A DNA stretch of 60,876 nt from CAZSNT01 sp964607765 (GCA_964607765.1 CAZSNT010000042.1:1-60876); one strand, 5' to 3'. Positions 50,929-59,554 are shown, numbered from the stretch's first letter. Notes: generated by a model not told the origin, from the sequence alone. Made by a program: numbers and translations.

Positions 50929-52068
50929 ATGCGACTCGCCCTGTTGGGACACAGTTTGAGGACGGGAGGTGGCGTCTCGGTCGGGCGCAATCTCATTGCG
51001 GCGCTCGGCCGGGTCGCGCCGCAGCACCACTACTCGATCACCATCCCGTCCGGGCTCGGCTACGAGGAAGTGTGCGCCGACCTGCCGCAATGCGAGACGT
51101 TCGTCTACGACCACGCGGGCGGGCTGCTCGCGCGTTGGCTGTTCGAGACGTTCAAGCTCCCGGGTGTGGTTGCGGAGTTCGCACCGGACGTCCTTGTGGG
51201 GCTGGGCAACCGCGGTCTGTTCCGGCCGCCCTGCCCCCAGACCGTGATGTGTCACGATTCGCACCTGTTCTACCCCACGTCGCACTACGGCCGGGAGACG
51301 TTGAGGAACCGGCTGCTGATGCGGCATCACCGGCTGCACCTGGCCCGGGCGCTGAAGCGCTGCTCGCTACTCGCCTGCCAGACCGCTGTAGCTGAACAGC
51401 GGCTAAGGAGGGTCTACGGTTACGACGGCGACGCGCTCATCGTACCGAACGCGGTCTCGCAGTTCGTGGCACCACCTGCCGACGTGCCGATGCCGGAGCC
51501 GCTGCGCGGACACGAAAAGCGCTTCAAGCTCTTCTGCCTGACGCACTTCTACGCACACAAGAACCTGGAGATCATCCCAAGGCTATTCCGGGAGTTCGCC
51601 GAGGAACTCAAAGATGTGCTTGTGGTCCTGACCGTAGCGGAGGAGCAGCATGCCCGGGCCGGTGCGTTCCTGCGCGACATCGCCGCCCCACCAGTCAGCG
51701 AACACGTACTGAACGTCGGCCCCATTCCCCAAGCGGAGCTGGCAGGTTACTTCCGACACTGCCAGGCGCTGTTCCTGCCCACACTGCTCGAGTCGTTCAG
51801 CGGCACGTACATCGAGGCCATGCACTACGGCGCGCCGATCCTGACCTGCGATCTGGATTTCGCACGTGAAGTGTGCGGCGATGCTGCACAGTACTTCGCG
51901 CCGCGCGACCCCACGTCGATCCGGGACGCCATCCTGGCTCTGAAGAACGACGCCGACCTGCAGAATGCACTTGTCCAGCGCGGAGCGGAACGTCGCCAGA
52001 CCTTCGTCCGCTCCTGGGACGACATCGCCGCGGAGCTTGTCAAGCATCTGGAACAGCTGGCCGGATAG
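50929..52068 (+). CDS. GT4-family glycosyltransferase
   Basis: This 379-residue enzyme shows LALLGHSLRTGGGVSVGRNL, the acceptor-side CHDSHLFYPTSHYG, LIVPNAVSQFV at the linker, LTHFYAHKNLEIIPRLF, LNVGPIPQAELAGYFRHCQA, and the donor motif LPTLLESFSGTYIEAMHYG with E-x7-E. The start is set at ATG 50929, which begins the first strand; a longer frame overlaps the upstream gene. It ends the plus-strand block before the second GxxExxY cassette. Confidence 0.88.
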   Translation: MRLALLGHSLRTGGGVSVGRNLIAALGRVAPQHHYSITIPSGLGYEEVCADLPQCETFVYDHAGGLLARWLFETFKLPGVVAEFAPDVLVGLGNRGLFRPPCPQTVMCHDSHLFYPTSHYGRETLRNRLLMRHHRLHLARALKRCSLLACQTAVAEQRLRRVYGYDGDALIVPNAVSQFVAPPADVPMPEPLRGHEKRFKLFCLTHFYAHKNLEIIPRLFREFAEELKDVLVVLTVAEEQHARAGAFLRDIAAPPVSEHVLNVGPIPQAELAGYFRHCQALFLPTLLESFSGTYIEAMHYGAPILTCDLDFAREVCGDAAQYFAPRDPTSIRDAILALKNDADLQNALVQRGAERRQTFVRSWDDIAAELVKHLEQLAG

Positions 52069-52172
52069 GCCGTGACGCCAGCGTCTGAGGTCGGAACAAC
52101 GAGCCTGGTCGGGAGGTCCGGAGATTCTTACCACGGAGGCACGGAGGCGCGGAAGAGAGAGAGGGAACAGAG

Positions 52173-52249
52173 GTCTGCCAGTGTCACCGATGTGTCTTCT
52201 GCCCGCCACTACGTGCTGCGCAGAAGACACATCGGTGACACTGGCAGAC
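52173..52249. repeat. perfect 30-bp hairpin
   Basis: The 30 bases at 52173-52202 are exactly complementary to 52220-52249, with a 17-base loop (52203-52219). It lies 30 bases beyond the stop of the minus-strand GxxExxY gene and about 105 bases after the plus-strand glycosyltransferase stop. There is no T-tract on either side. It could terminate transcription from both directions or be a mobile-element end. Confidence 0.8.
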
Positions 52250-52278
52250 GTGCTGTATCTTTGGAGAGTCCGGAGGAG

Positions 52279-52650
52279 TCAGATAACGAATCGCTTCAGC
52301 CCGTCCTTCAACACCGGCACGTTGAAGTTGATCAGCAACCCTACACGACACTGGGTGAGCCGCATGTACGTGAGTACCTGGGCCTCGTGGATTGGCGCGA
52401 GTTCTCGCACGACCTTCAGCTCAACGACGACCTTCTTGTCCACCAACAGATCAAGCCTGAGGTCCTCCCCCACCTGCTGCCCTTTGTAGATCAGCGGCAA
52501 ACGAAGCTCGCTCTCAAACGGAACTCCGCGCAACTCAAACTCACGGCACAGGCTATTGTGGTAGATCTCCTCGAACAACCCAGGCCCCCAGTACCTATGC
52601 ACCTCGATCGCTGCCCCAATGATCTGTTCAGTCAGTTGCTCCTCCAGCAT
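52279..52650 (-). CDS. GxxExxY protein (PDDEXK_3 nuclease fold), divergent copy
   Basis: This 123-residue protein has the motif GLFEEIY after HRYWGP (about residues 19-31), then ESELRLPLIYKG, LRLDLLVDKKVVVELKVV with the nuclease-like Asp and E-x-K, and the family ending TQCRVGLLINFNVPVLKDGL. ATG 52650 (MLEEQLTEQIIGAAIEVH) is chosen as the conserved start; extension to 52740 only adds residues translated from an inverted repeat. It is the only long minus-strand gene right of 1 kb and is framed by nested inverted repeats. It is a distant paralogue of the gene at 4822. Confidence 0.85.
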   Translation of the reverse strand: MLEEQLTEQIIGAAIEVHRYWGPGLFEEIYHNSLCREFELRGVPFESELRLPLIYKGQQVGEDLRLDLLVDKKVVVELKVVRELAPIHEAQVLTYMRLTQCRVGLLINFNVPVLKDGLKRFVI

Positions 52651-52686
52651 TGCTGTATCTCCTTCCCTCTCCAAAAGAACAAGACC

Positions 52687-52808
52687 GTCGTGGGAACTGG
52701 GGTCAGATTCCGCGCCGGCTCGAGAACATCGCTGGTCCAAGCGCCAATAGACGCCGCCATCCCCCTCTCGTCAGCAACGACGCGGAATCTGACCCCAGTT
52801 GCCACGAC
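52687..52808. repeat. 28-base inverted repeat pair of the GGGGTCAGATTCC type
   Basis: Positions 52687-52714 match the reverse complement of 52781-52808 at 27 of 28 bases, both containing AACTGGGGTCAGATTCCGCG. The 66-base middle is non-coding. Similar GGGGTCAGA palindromes flank REP-associated or IS200-like elements in many bacteria, so this is probably a small non-autonomous element 37 bases upstream of the GxxExxY start. It could also act on its transcription. Confidence 0.7.
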
Positions 52809-52970
52809 CTCCTCTTCCTCTTTCTCCGTGCCTCCGTGCCTCCGTGGTGAAAGACTCCGGCAATCGTTCACGTTACTACCGCAGCCCAGGTTGGGCCAGT
52901 TGCTGAGTTCGAGGCAGTCCTCCCCAGCAACCCAACAACCCAACAACCCAACAACTGAACCCCACTCCTG

Positions 52971-54899
52971 ATGTGCGGCATTTGCGGATATATCGGAACG
53001 CATCGGCCTGAGCTGCTGAAGCCGATGTGCGATGCCATGGTGCACCGCGGTCCTGACGACGAAGGACAGTGGTCGGACCAGCAGGCTGAGGTCGGCCTGG
53101 GACACCGCCGGCTCAGCATCATCGATCTGAGCCCGACCGGGCATCAACCGATGTCGAACGAGGACAAGAGTGTCTGGATCTCGTACAACGGCGAGATCTA
53201 CAACTTCCGCGAACTCCGCAACGAACTTGAGGGCAAGGGACACACGTTCCACGGCACGAGCGATACGGAGGTCCTGCTCCACCTCTACGAAGAGCACGGC
53301 GTCGAGTGCCTCAACAAGCTGAACGGCATCTTCGCGTTCGCCGTCTGGGACGCCGGCAAACGCCGGCTCATCCTCGCCCGCGACCATGCCGGGGTGAAAC
53401 CGCTCTACTATTGGCAGGCGGGCAGAACGCTGTTCTTCGCGTCCGAGATCAAAGCGCTGCTGCGCGTTCCGGAACTGCCGCGGGAACTGAACCACGCGCG
53501 CATCCCCGATCTGCTGCAGTTCCTTTGGGTCCCGGGCTCGGAAACGCTGCTGAAAGGCGTCCGCAAGGTGGAGCCCGGTCATTGTCTGCTGTGGCAGGAC
53601 GGGAAGCTGACGGATCGCCGCTGGTTCCGGCTCAACTACGAGCCGGAGCGAGGAGTGTCCGAAGCGGAGTGGACAGAGCGTGTCCGGAAGACGTTCCGCG
53701 ACGCCGTCGAGCGCCAGATGGTCTCGGATGTACCGCTGGGCGCGTTCCTGTCTGGCGGGCTGGACTCGTCCGGTATTGTCGCCTGCATGCGCCGCGCCTT
53801 TCCCGACCGCGACATCTGCTGTTACACGGCGGCGCCCGATGCAGACGCGATGGCCAGCGAAGGATTCGTCGACGACTTCCCCTACGCACAGCGCGTCGCG
53901 CAGCACTTGGGCGTGACGCTCAAACACTTCCCGCTGAAGCCGGATGTGGTGGATCTGCTGCCGAAGATGGTCTACCACCTCGACGAACCGGACGCGGACC
54001 CGGCCGTGTTCCCGTCCTACCTCATCTCGCGGTTTGCCCGGGAGGACGGCATCAAGGTTCTTCTGTCAGGAACAGGCGGCGACGAAGTGTTCTTCGGCTA
54101 CCGCAGTCACCAGGCGTACCGGATGTATGAGCAGCTGCGCTGGCTGCCGCGGCCGATCGGCTCGTCCCTGCTCGGGGTTGCGGAGTTCGCAACCGCCCGC
54201 TTGCGCGGCCCGGCAGATCCCGCAGTGCGGCGATTGGCCAAGTTCCGCCGCGGGTTCGCGGCGTCCGGGCTCGACCGACACTTGGCCATTGTGGATTGGT
54301 CGTCCACGGAGTCACGCCGTGCTCTGCTTTCGCCGGAGCTGCGTGCAGAAGTTGCGGACTCCGCAGCTGTACCCGCCTGCATGCGCCGTTACTGGGGCGA
54401 GTTTGGGGGTGCGGGGGCGCTGAACCAGCACTCACACATGCTCGTGCAGACGTTCCTGGCCTCGCACAACTTCCTCTACACCGACAAAACGAGCATGGCC
54501 ACGTCAGTCGAAGCGCGTGTACCGTTCATGGACGTGGAGCTGATGCGGCTCTGCGCGCGCATCCCCGAGTCGCTGAAACTGCAACGCCGCACGACGAAGA
54601 CCATCCTGAAGCGGGCGTTGGAGCAGGATCTGCCGGCCGATGTGCTGCATCGGGGCAAGACGGGGTTCGGCGCGCCGCTGCGCACGTGGATCCGGCAGGA
54701 CCTGGCCGAACTCGTGGACGACACGCTGTGCCCGACCACGCTAAGCGCGCGCGGGCTATTCGAAGCAGCAGCCGTACGGGAGCTTCTCGCCGAGCACCGC
54801 ACCGGCGCGGCCGACCACGCGTACCTGATCTACGCACTCTTGAACCTGGAGTTGTGGACACAGGCGTTCGTGGACAGTGCGACGACTGACTGGGCTTGA
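52971..54899 (+). CDS. asnB: asparagine synthetase (glutamine-hydrolysing), AsnB
   Basis: This full-length 642-residue enzyme has catalytic Cys2 in MCGICGYIG, then VHRGPDDEGQW, LGHRRLSIIDLSPTGHQPMS and SYNGEIYNFREL of the glutaminase domain. The synthetase loop is GAFLSGGLDSSGIVA (about residues 257-271), with LLSGTGGDEVFFGY and SMATSVEARVPFMDVELM downstream. It makes asparagine or amidates a carboxylated sugar using glutamine. Placement in the glycan locus favours a sugar-acid amidation role, but housekeeping function cannot be excluded. It follows a (CCCAACAA)n leader (52920-52966) that is also seen before the gene at 5296. Confidence 0.9.
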   Translation: MCGICGYIGTHRPELLKPMCDAMVHRGPDDEGQWSDQQAEVGLGHRRLSIIDLSPTGHQPMSNEDKSVWISYNGEIYNFRELRNELEGKGHTFHGTSDTEVLLHLYEEHGVECLNKLNGIFAFAVWDAGKRRLILARDHAGVKPLYYWQAGRTLFFASEIKALLRVPELPRELNHARIPDLLQFLWVPGSETLLKGVRKVEPGHCLLWQDGKLTDRRWFRLNYEPERGVSEAEWTERVRKTFRDAVERQMVSDVPLGAFLSGGLDSSGIVACMRRAFPDRDICCYTAAPDADAMASEGFVDDFPYAQRVAQHLGVTLKHFPLKPDVVDLLPKMVYHLDEPDADPAVFPSYLISRFAREDGIKVLLSGTGGDEVFFGYRSHQAYRMYEQLRWLPRPIGSSLLGVAEFATARLRGPADPAVRRLAKFRRGFAASGLDRHLAIVDWSSTESRRALLSPELRAEVADSAAVPACMRRYWGEFGGAGALNQHSHMLVQTFLASHNFLYTDKTSMATSVEARVPFMDVELMRLCARIPESLKLQRRTTKTILKRALEQDLPADVLHRGKTGFGAPLRTWIRQDLAELVDDTLCPTTLSARGLFEAAAVRELLAEHRTGAADHAYLIYALLNLELWTQAFVDSATTDWA

Positions 54900-54973
54900 C
54901 CCGAAGGGAGTCGCCGCGCGGCGCACGCGACGATAGATTACCCGATGCAAACTGCAACCCTGTGGGGAGTGAC

Positions 54974-55921
54974 ATGTCGAAGCGCATGCGATGCCTGGTA
55001 ACGGGAGCAACCGGCTTCATTGGTGCCAACTTGTGTCGGCGGTTGATCGACGAAGGGCAGGATGTCACTGCTCTGATCAGGCCGAGCTCCAAACGCTGGC
55101 GTCTGCTCGGAATCGAGGATGAGCTCTCCCTCGTGGAGACCGATCTGCGTGACGCGGATGCGGTCAGCACGGCCGTGACCCATGCCCAGCCGGCCGTGGT
55201 GTATCACTTGGCCACGCATGGCGCGTATCCCTTCCAGAACGACCCCATGAGCGTTGTGAGCACGAATGTCCTCGGCTCGCTCAACCTGCTGAACGCCAGT
55301 GTGGCGTGCGGCGTGGAGCTGTTTGTCAACACGGGTTCGTCTTCCGAGTACGGCAAGAACATGTTCGCCAGGCGCGAGATCGACCGCCTGGCTCCCGACA
55401 GCTACTATGCGGTGTCGAAGTGCGCGCAGTCGCTGCTGTCCGAATACATCGCTGCAGAGACCGGTGCGGCAATTGTCACAATCCGCCCGTTCAGTGTCTA
55501 CGGCCGTTTCGAGGAAGGGAGCCGGCTCATGCCCAAGCTGTTGATGGCCGCGCTCGGCAGCGCACCGATCGACATGGTGTCGCCGGATACGGCCCGGGAC
55601 TTCATCCACATCGACGACCTGCTGGACATTTACCTGCACGTGGACAGGCTGAAAGAGACGCCGGGCCAGATATTCAACGCGGGCTCGGGCAGGCAGACGA
55701 CGCTGTTGGAGGTGGTCGAGACAGTGTCCGCGCTTCTCGGCAGACCGGTCGATGCGCGCTGGGGCAGCATGAGACCGCGGATCTGGGACACGGACGTGTG
55801 GCTCGCGGACATCAGCAAAGCACAGCGCCTGCTGGGGTGGCGCCCGCGGCTCGGACTGCACGAGGGGCTCGGGCGCTTCGCAGAGTGGCTCCGCACTCAC
55901 GGTCAACTCTACGCAGGCTGA
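54974..55921 (+). CDS. NAD-dependent sugar epimerase/dehydratase (extended SDR)
   Basis: This 315-residue protein shows RCLVTGATGFIGANLCRRL (about residues 5-23), VYHLATHGAY, NTGSSSEYG with the Ser, and SYYAVSKCAQS with the Y-x3-K (near residues 135-139). RDFIHIDDLLDIYL and FNAGSGRQTTLLEVV are typical of GDP/dTDP/UDP-sugar reductases or epimerases. ATG 54974 has GGGGAG seven bases upstream, whereas the longer frame from 54896 starts at the previous stop. It groups with the methyltransferase and transketolase-like pair that follow. Confidence 0.85.
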   Translation: MSKRMRCLVTGATGFIGANLCRRLIDEGQDVTALIRPSSKRWRLLGIEDELSLVETDLRDADAVSTAVTHAQPAVVYHLATHGAYPFQNDPMSVVSTNVLGSLNLLNASVACGVELFVNTGSSSEYGKNMFARREIDRLAPDSYYAVSKCAQSLLSEYIAAETGAAIVTIRPFSVYGRFEEGSRLMPKLLMAALGSAPIDMVSPDTARDFIHIDDLLDIYLHVDRLKETPGQIFNAGSGRQTTLLEVVETVSALLGRPVDARWGSMRPRIWDTDVWLADISKAQRLLGWRPRLGLHEGLGRFAEWLRTHGQLYAG

Positions 55922-55925
55922 ACGA

Positions 55926-56840
55926 ATGACACCCGAACCGGAGTGGATCCACACCTACTGCCCTCTCGACGACTCGGACGACGCCGACGTCGAGGTACTG
56001 CCGGCGACGTTCGATCCCGCGGCTGTCAATCCCGACACGTTCTCGGCCAGGCGCAGTCCGGACAGAGTCCACTACCGCATGGTGCGCAACCGCCGCACGG
56101 GCTGCCTGAGGGCGGATCCGGTGCTCTCCGAACGGACCATTCTGGAGCAGTACCGCCAGAGCACGGTCAACTGCGGAGACGTACTGAACGACACAACCGA
56201 GACCTACCTCCGCTATGCCGAGCGCGTCTGGGGAATCCTGCCGGACCGGCGGGGCGTTCTGGAGATCGGCTGCGGGCCGGGCCGGTTCCTGGCGCGCGTA
56301 TCGCACATGGGATTCAATACGGTCGCAGGCATCGAGCCGAGCGAAGAGGCCCGAAACACGGCTCCCACGGAAATACGGGATGCCATCCGCGCCGAGCCGC
56401 TGCACCAAGGCATGTTCGCGCCCGAGTCTTTCTCGCTGGTGTGTGGCTTCCAGGTTCTCGACCACCTGCTCGCCCCTAACGCCGTGCTGGACGCCGCGCG
56501 GCATGTTCTCGCGCCGGGAGGCGTTATGTTCTGGATCTGTCACGATGTGGGCCACTGGTCAGCGCGTCTGCTGCGCGAGCGAAGCCCGATTTATGATATC
56601 GAACATGTCGTCCTTTACAGCCGTGACACGATCCGGGCCCTGTTTGCCAAGAACGGGTTCCGAGTCCATTCAGTGTTCGGGGTCGCAAACAGGTATCCGC
56701 TCAGTTACTGGCTGCATCTCGCTCCTCTGCCGCGGCCGGTCAAGGAGGGCCTGGGGACCGCACTCAGGAAGGTGCGGCTGGACCGGGTCCGACTGAGAGT
56801 GAATCTGGGGAACATGGGAATTGTGGCGGTCAAGACCTGA
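55926..56840 (+). CDS. class I SAM-dependent methyltransferase
   Basis: This 304-residue protein has a basic N-terminal extension (to about residue 95) before GVLEIGCGPGRFLARVSHMG (motif I) and FNTVAGIEPSEEA. SLVCGFQVLDHLLAPNAVLD and HVLAPGGVMFWICHDVGH follow. Together with the CRADPVLSERTILEQY region it looks like the Methyltransf_23 family with a polysaccharide or rare-sugar substrate. The upstream epimerase stop is four bases away. Confidence 0.8.
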   Translation: MTPEPEWIHTYCPLDDSDDADVEVLPATFDPAAVNPDTFSARRSPDRVHYRMVRNRRTGCLRADPVLSERTILEQYRQSTVNCGDVLNDTTETYLRYAERVWGILPDRRGVLEIGCGPGRFLARVSHMGFNTVAGIEPSEEARNTAPTEIRDAIRAEPLHQGMFAPESFSLVCGFQVLDHLLAPNAVLDAARHVLAPGGVMFWICHDVGHWSARLLRERSPIYDIEHVVLYSRDTIRALFAKNGFRVHSVFGVANRYPLSYWLHLAPLPRPVKEGLGTALRKVRLDRVRLRVNLGNMGIVAVKT

Positions 56841-56865
56841 CCCGCCCAGTCAGTGTGGTAGTCTG

Positions 56866-57669
56866 ATGCTTGAATGCATGTCACGAACGGTGCGGCGTCA
56901 CGTCGTACAGATGTCCCACGCGGGGCAAGCGGCGCACGTGGGCTCGGCACTGTCCTGCGTGGATCTGCTGGTGGCACTCTATTTCGACGTGGCCAAGGTC
57001 TTCCCCGACAGTCCGCTGGCCGACGCCAGGGACAGGATCATCCTGAGCAAAGGCCATGCATCGGCTGCCTTGTATGCGTGCCTGGCCGAGCGCGGGTTCT
57101 TCGCAACGGAACTGCTGCGCGGCTATGCAAGTGACGGCAGCCCGCTCTCCGAACACCCCTCCCGTGGCACCGTGCCGGGCGTGGAGTGCTCCACCGGCTC
57201 GCTGGGGCACGGGCTCGGCATCGGATCCGGCATTGCCGTTGCGTTGAGGCAACGCGGTACGGACAGTCGGGTTTTCGTAGTCATGTCCGATGGCGAGTGC
57301 AACGAGGGATCGACGTGGGAGGCAGCCCTCTGGGCGCCGGCACAAGGCCTGGACAACCTGACCGCGATCGTGGACTTCAACGGTCTGCAGGCGACCGGGC
57401 GTTCGAGGGAACTGACCCGGCTGGAGCCGCTGGGCAGGAAATGGCAGGACTTCGGGTGGGACGTCTCAGAGGTGGACGGGCACAATCTGGCCGAGCTCAC
57501 GTCGGCCCTGCGCAGCAGCACGCCGGGCCAACCGAGGCTGGTACTCGCGCACACGGTGAAAGGCAAGGGAGTGTCGTTCATGGAGGACGACTTGGAGTGG
57601 CACTACCGGCCGCCGAGCGCAGATGATGTTGACAGGGCGTTGGCCGAACTCGGGAGCGACAACGCATGA
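56866..57669 (+). CDS. transketolase-like protein, N-terminal (TPP-binding) subunit
   Basis: This 267-residue protein corresponds to the first domain of transketolase. HAGQAAHVGSALSCVDLLVA (about residues 16-35), ILSKGHASAALYA, STGSLGHGLGIGSGIAVAL and VVMSDGECNEGSTWEAALWA carry the TPP- and metal-binding residues (GDGE-like DGECNEGS). It needs the partner at 57666 to be active. In surface-sugar loci such split transketolases add a two-carbon or branched unit to a nucleotide sugar. ATG 56866 is preferred over the longer frame at 56821, which starts inside the methyltransferase gene. Confidence 0.85.
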   Translation: MLECMSRTVRRHVVQMSHAGQAAHVGSALSCVDLLVALYFDVAKVFPDSPLADARDRIILSKGHASAALYACLAERGFFATELLRGYASDGSPLSEHPSRGTVPGVECSTGSLGHGLGIGSGIAVALRQRGTDSRVFVVMSDGECNEGSTWEAALWAPAQGLDNLTAIVDFNGLQATGRSRELTRLEPLGRKWQDFGWDVSEVDGHNLAELTSALRSSTPGQPRLVLAHTVKGKGVSFMEDDLEWHYRPPSADDVDRALAELGSDNA

Positions 57670-58592
57670 GGAGTGCCTTCATACGCGCAATAACAGCTGC
57701 GGCTGCGGAGGACGAGCGGATCGTTCTGTTGACCGCAGATCTGGGCTACAAGCTCTTTGATGAGTTTGCCGAACGCTTCCCCGGACGCTTCCTGAACATG
57801 GGCGTGTGCGAGGCGAACATGGTCAGCGTGGCTGCCGGCTTGGCCTTGGAGGGGCGCCACGTGTTCACGTACAGCATCGTCCCGTTCGCCACGATCCGCT
57901 GTCTGGAGCAGATCCGCAACGACGTCTGCCTGATGCGTCTTCCCGTCACGGTGGTGGGTGTGGGAGCAGGTTATGCCTACGGCGTCAACGGCAGCACGCA
58001 CCACGGAACGGAAGATGTGGGAGTGATGCGGGCCTTGCCGCACATGACCGTTGTGTCGCCGTGCGATCCGAGGGAGGCCGAAAAGGCCACCGCGGCCCTC
58101 GTGGAGAAAGGCATGCCATCGTACCTCAGGCTGGGCCGGGCAGGCGAGCCCTGCCTGCCGGGGACGGATGCTCCCTTCGCGCTGGACCGCCCGACCATCC
58201 TGCGCGAGGGGCGCGGGGTGGCTTTGCTGGCTTGCGGAAGCGTTGCAGGGGAAGCGCTGAGCGCAGCCGAGATCCTCGGTCGGGCCGGCAGCAGCCCGCT
58301 CGTGCTGTCGGTGCACACACTCAAGCCGCTGTGCCGTCTGACAGAGGTGCTGCGCGCGCGGCACGTCACCGATGTCGTCACGATCGAGGAGCATGGCAGC
58401 TCAGGCGGGCTCATGGAGGCTGTCGGCGCCCAACTGCTGAGCAGCCCGCCCCCGCCGCGTGTCGTCGGGCTGCACTGCCCGGACGGCGCGTTCGACAGCT
58501 GCGGGTCGCAGGACACGCTGCGCAGGCAGGCAGGCCTGGACGCGGCAAGCATCGCCGCCAAAGTCAGGCAGCTATCCGGGGGCACACCATGA
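57666..58592 (+). CDS. transketolase-like protein, C-terminal subunit
   Basis: This 308-residue partner has the Pyr domain (ERIVLLTADLGYKLFDEFAE, then FLNMGVCEANMVSVAAGLAL with the catalytic-pair Glu) and the C-terminal domain with VALLACGSVAGEALSAAEIL and TIEEHGSSGGLMEAV. It lies in an ATGA overlap with the TPP subunit, so a one-to-one complex is expected. The target is probably the nucleotide keto-sugar from the epimerase at 54974 (inference). Confidence 0.85.
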   Translation: MRSAFIRAITAAAAEDERIVLLTADLGYKLFDEFAERFPGRFLNMGVCEANMVSVAAGLALEGRHVFTYSIVPFATIRCLEQIRNDVCLMRLPVTVVGVGAGYAYGVNGSTHHGTEDVGVMRALPHMTVVSPCDPREAEKATAALVEKGMPSYLRLGRAGEPCLPGTDAPFALDRPTILREGRGVALLACGSVAGEALSAAEILGRAGSSPLVLSVHTLKPLCRLTEVLRARHVTDVVTIEEHGSSGGLMEAVGAQLLSSPPPPRVVGLHCPDGAFDSCGSQDTLRRQAGLDAASIAAKVRQLSGGTP

Positions 58593-59554
58593 AGACTGAC
58601 CGGACACTCTCCGTGGTCATCGCCTGCTACCGGGACGCGGGCAGCATCCGTGAATTCTGCCGGCGCCTGGCCGAGATACTGCCGGACGTCACGCCCAACT
58701 ACGAGATCATCTACGTCAACGATGCATCGCCCGACAATTCGGAAGAGATACTGAACGAACTCGCTGAGCGGGACAAGCATCTGGTCGTCGTCAACCACAC
58801 CCGCAACTTCGGCAGCCAGAACGCGTTCCTTTCCGGCATGCGCGTGGCGCGCGGCGACGCCGTGGTACTGATGGACGGAGACCTGCAGGACCCGCCACGG
58901 CTGATTCCCGAGCTGGTCGACAAGTGGCTGGAAGGGAACCACGTGGTCTACGGGGTCCGCGTCAAGCGCGAGGAGTCGCTGTTCCGACAGGTCGCTTACA
59001 AGGTCTTCTACAGGCTCTTCCGGCGCTTGGCCAAGTTCACCATTCCGGTCGATGCCGGCGATTTCGGCCTGATCGATCGCCGCGTGGTCGATTGCCTTCT
59101 GAACGAGTTCCCCGAGCACTTGGTCTTCCTGCGGGGATTGCGTGCTTACACGGGGTTCCGACATGCAGGCGTGCCCTACGTGCGGGAGGCACGTTTCGAC
59201 GGCGTGTCGACCAACTCGCTGATGGGTAACATCCGCTGGGCGAAGCTGGCCATTTTCTCGTTCAGCGAGAAGCCGTTGGAGTACATCTCCATCATCGCCT
59301 TCATCACCGTGCTTCTGACCGGTGTCGGCATCGTGTTCTATCTCGGTGCGTACCTGGTTGCCCTGCTCCGCGGCTACGCGCCGCCGCCGCCCGGGTACAT
59401 GACCCAGCTGCTGGTCACGCTTCTCATCGGCAGCGTGCAGCTCGTCTCCCTGTCCATCCTGGCCGAGTACCTGGGCCACATCTACAGCGAAGTCAAGCGC
59501 CGCCCACGGTTCATCGTCCGAGACGTCGTGGACAACCGCGACAAACTCGAGTAG
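58589..59554 (+). CDS. GT2 glycosyltransferase with two C-terminal membrane helices (DPM/GtrB-like)
   Basis: This 321-residue enzyme has a GT-A domain: LSVVIACYRDAGSIREFC, EIIYVNDASPDNSEEIL, TRNFGSQNAFLSGMRVARGD, then VVLMDGDLQDPPRLIPELVD with the D-G-D-x-Q-D-P-P motif of polyprenyl-phosphate sugar synthases. Two membrane helices are near residues 230-255 and 270-295. It likely makes an undecaprenyl-phosphate-linked sugar for use outside, perhaps by the PMT/ArnT-like protein at 43228. ATG 58589 overlaps the transketolase stop. Confidence 0.85.
   Translation: MKTDRTLSVVIACYRDAGSIREFCRRLAEILPDVTPNYEIIYVNDASPDNSEEILNELAERDKHLVVVNHTRNFGSQNAFLSGMRVARGDAVVLMDGDLQDPPRLIPELVDKWLEGNHVVYGVRVKREESLFRQVAYKVFYRLFRRLAKFTIPVDAGDFGLIDRRVVDCLLNEFPEHLVFLRGLRAYTGFRHAGVPYVREARFDGVSTNSLMGNIRWAKLAIFSFSEKPLEYISIIAFITVLLTGVGIVFYLGAYLVALLRGYAPPPPGYMTQLLVTLLIGSVQLVSLSILAEYLGHIYSEVKRRPRFIVRDVVDNRDKLE

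Larger units (their letters stand above)
52117..52860. repeat. ACCACGGAGGC inverted-repeat cassette carrying a GxxExxY gene
   Basis: ACCACGGAGGCACGGAGGC at 52130-52148 is repeated exactly in inverse at 52830-52848, with weaker matching extending to about 52117-52165 and 52815-52860. The cassette holds a minus-strand GxxExxY gene, a 30-base-pair hairpin on its 3' side and a 28-base inverted pair on its 5' side. The arms are unrelated to those of the CGCAGAT modules. Confidence 0.75.

Noticed and set aside
49515..50996. 493-codon minus-strand open frame
   Set aside because: It is the shadow of the GT4 half of the fused gene, with no recognisable domain.
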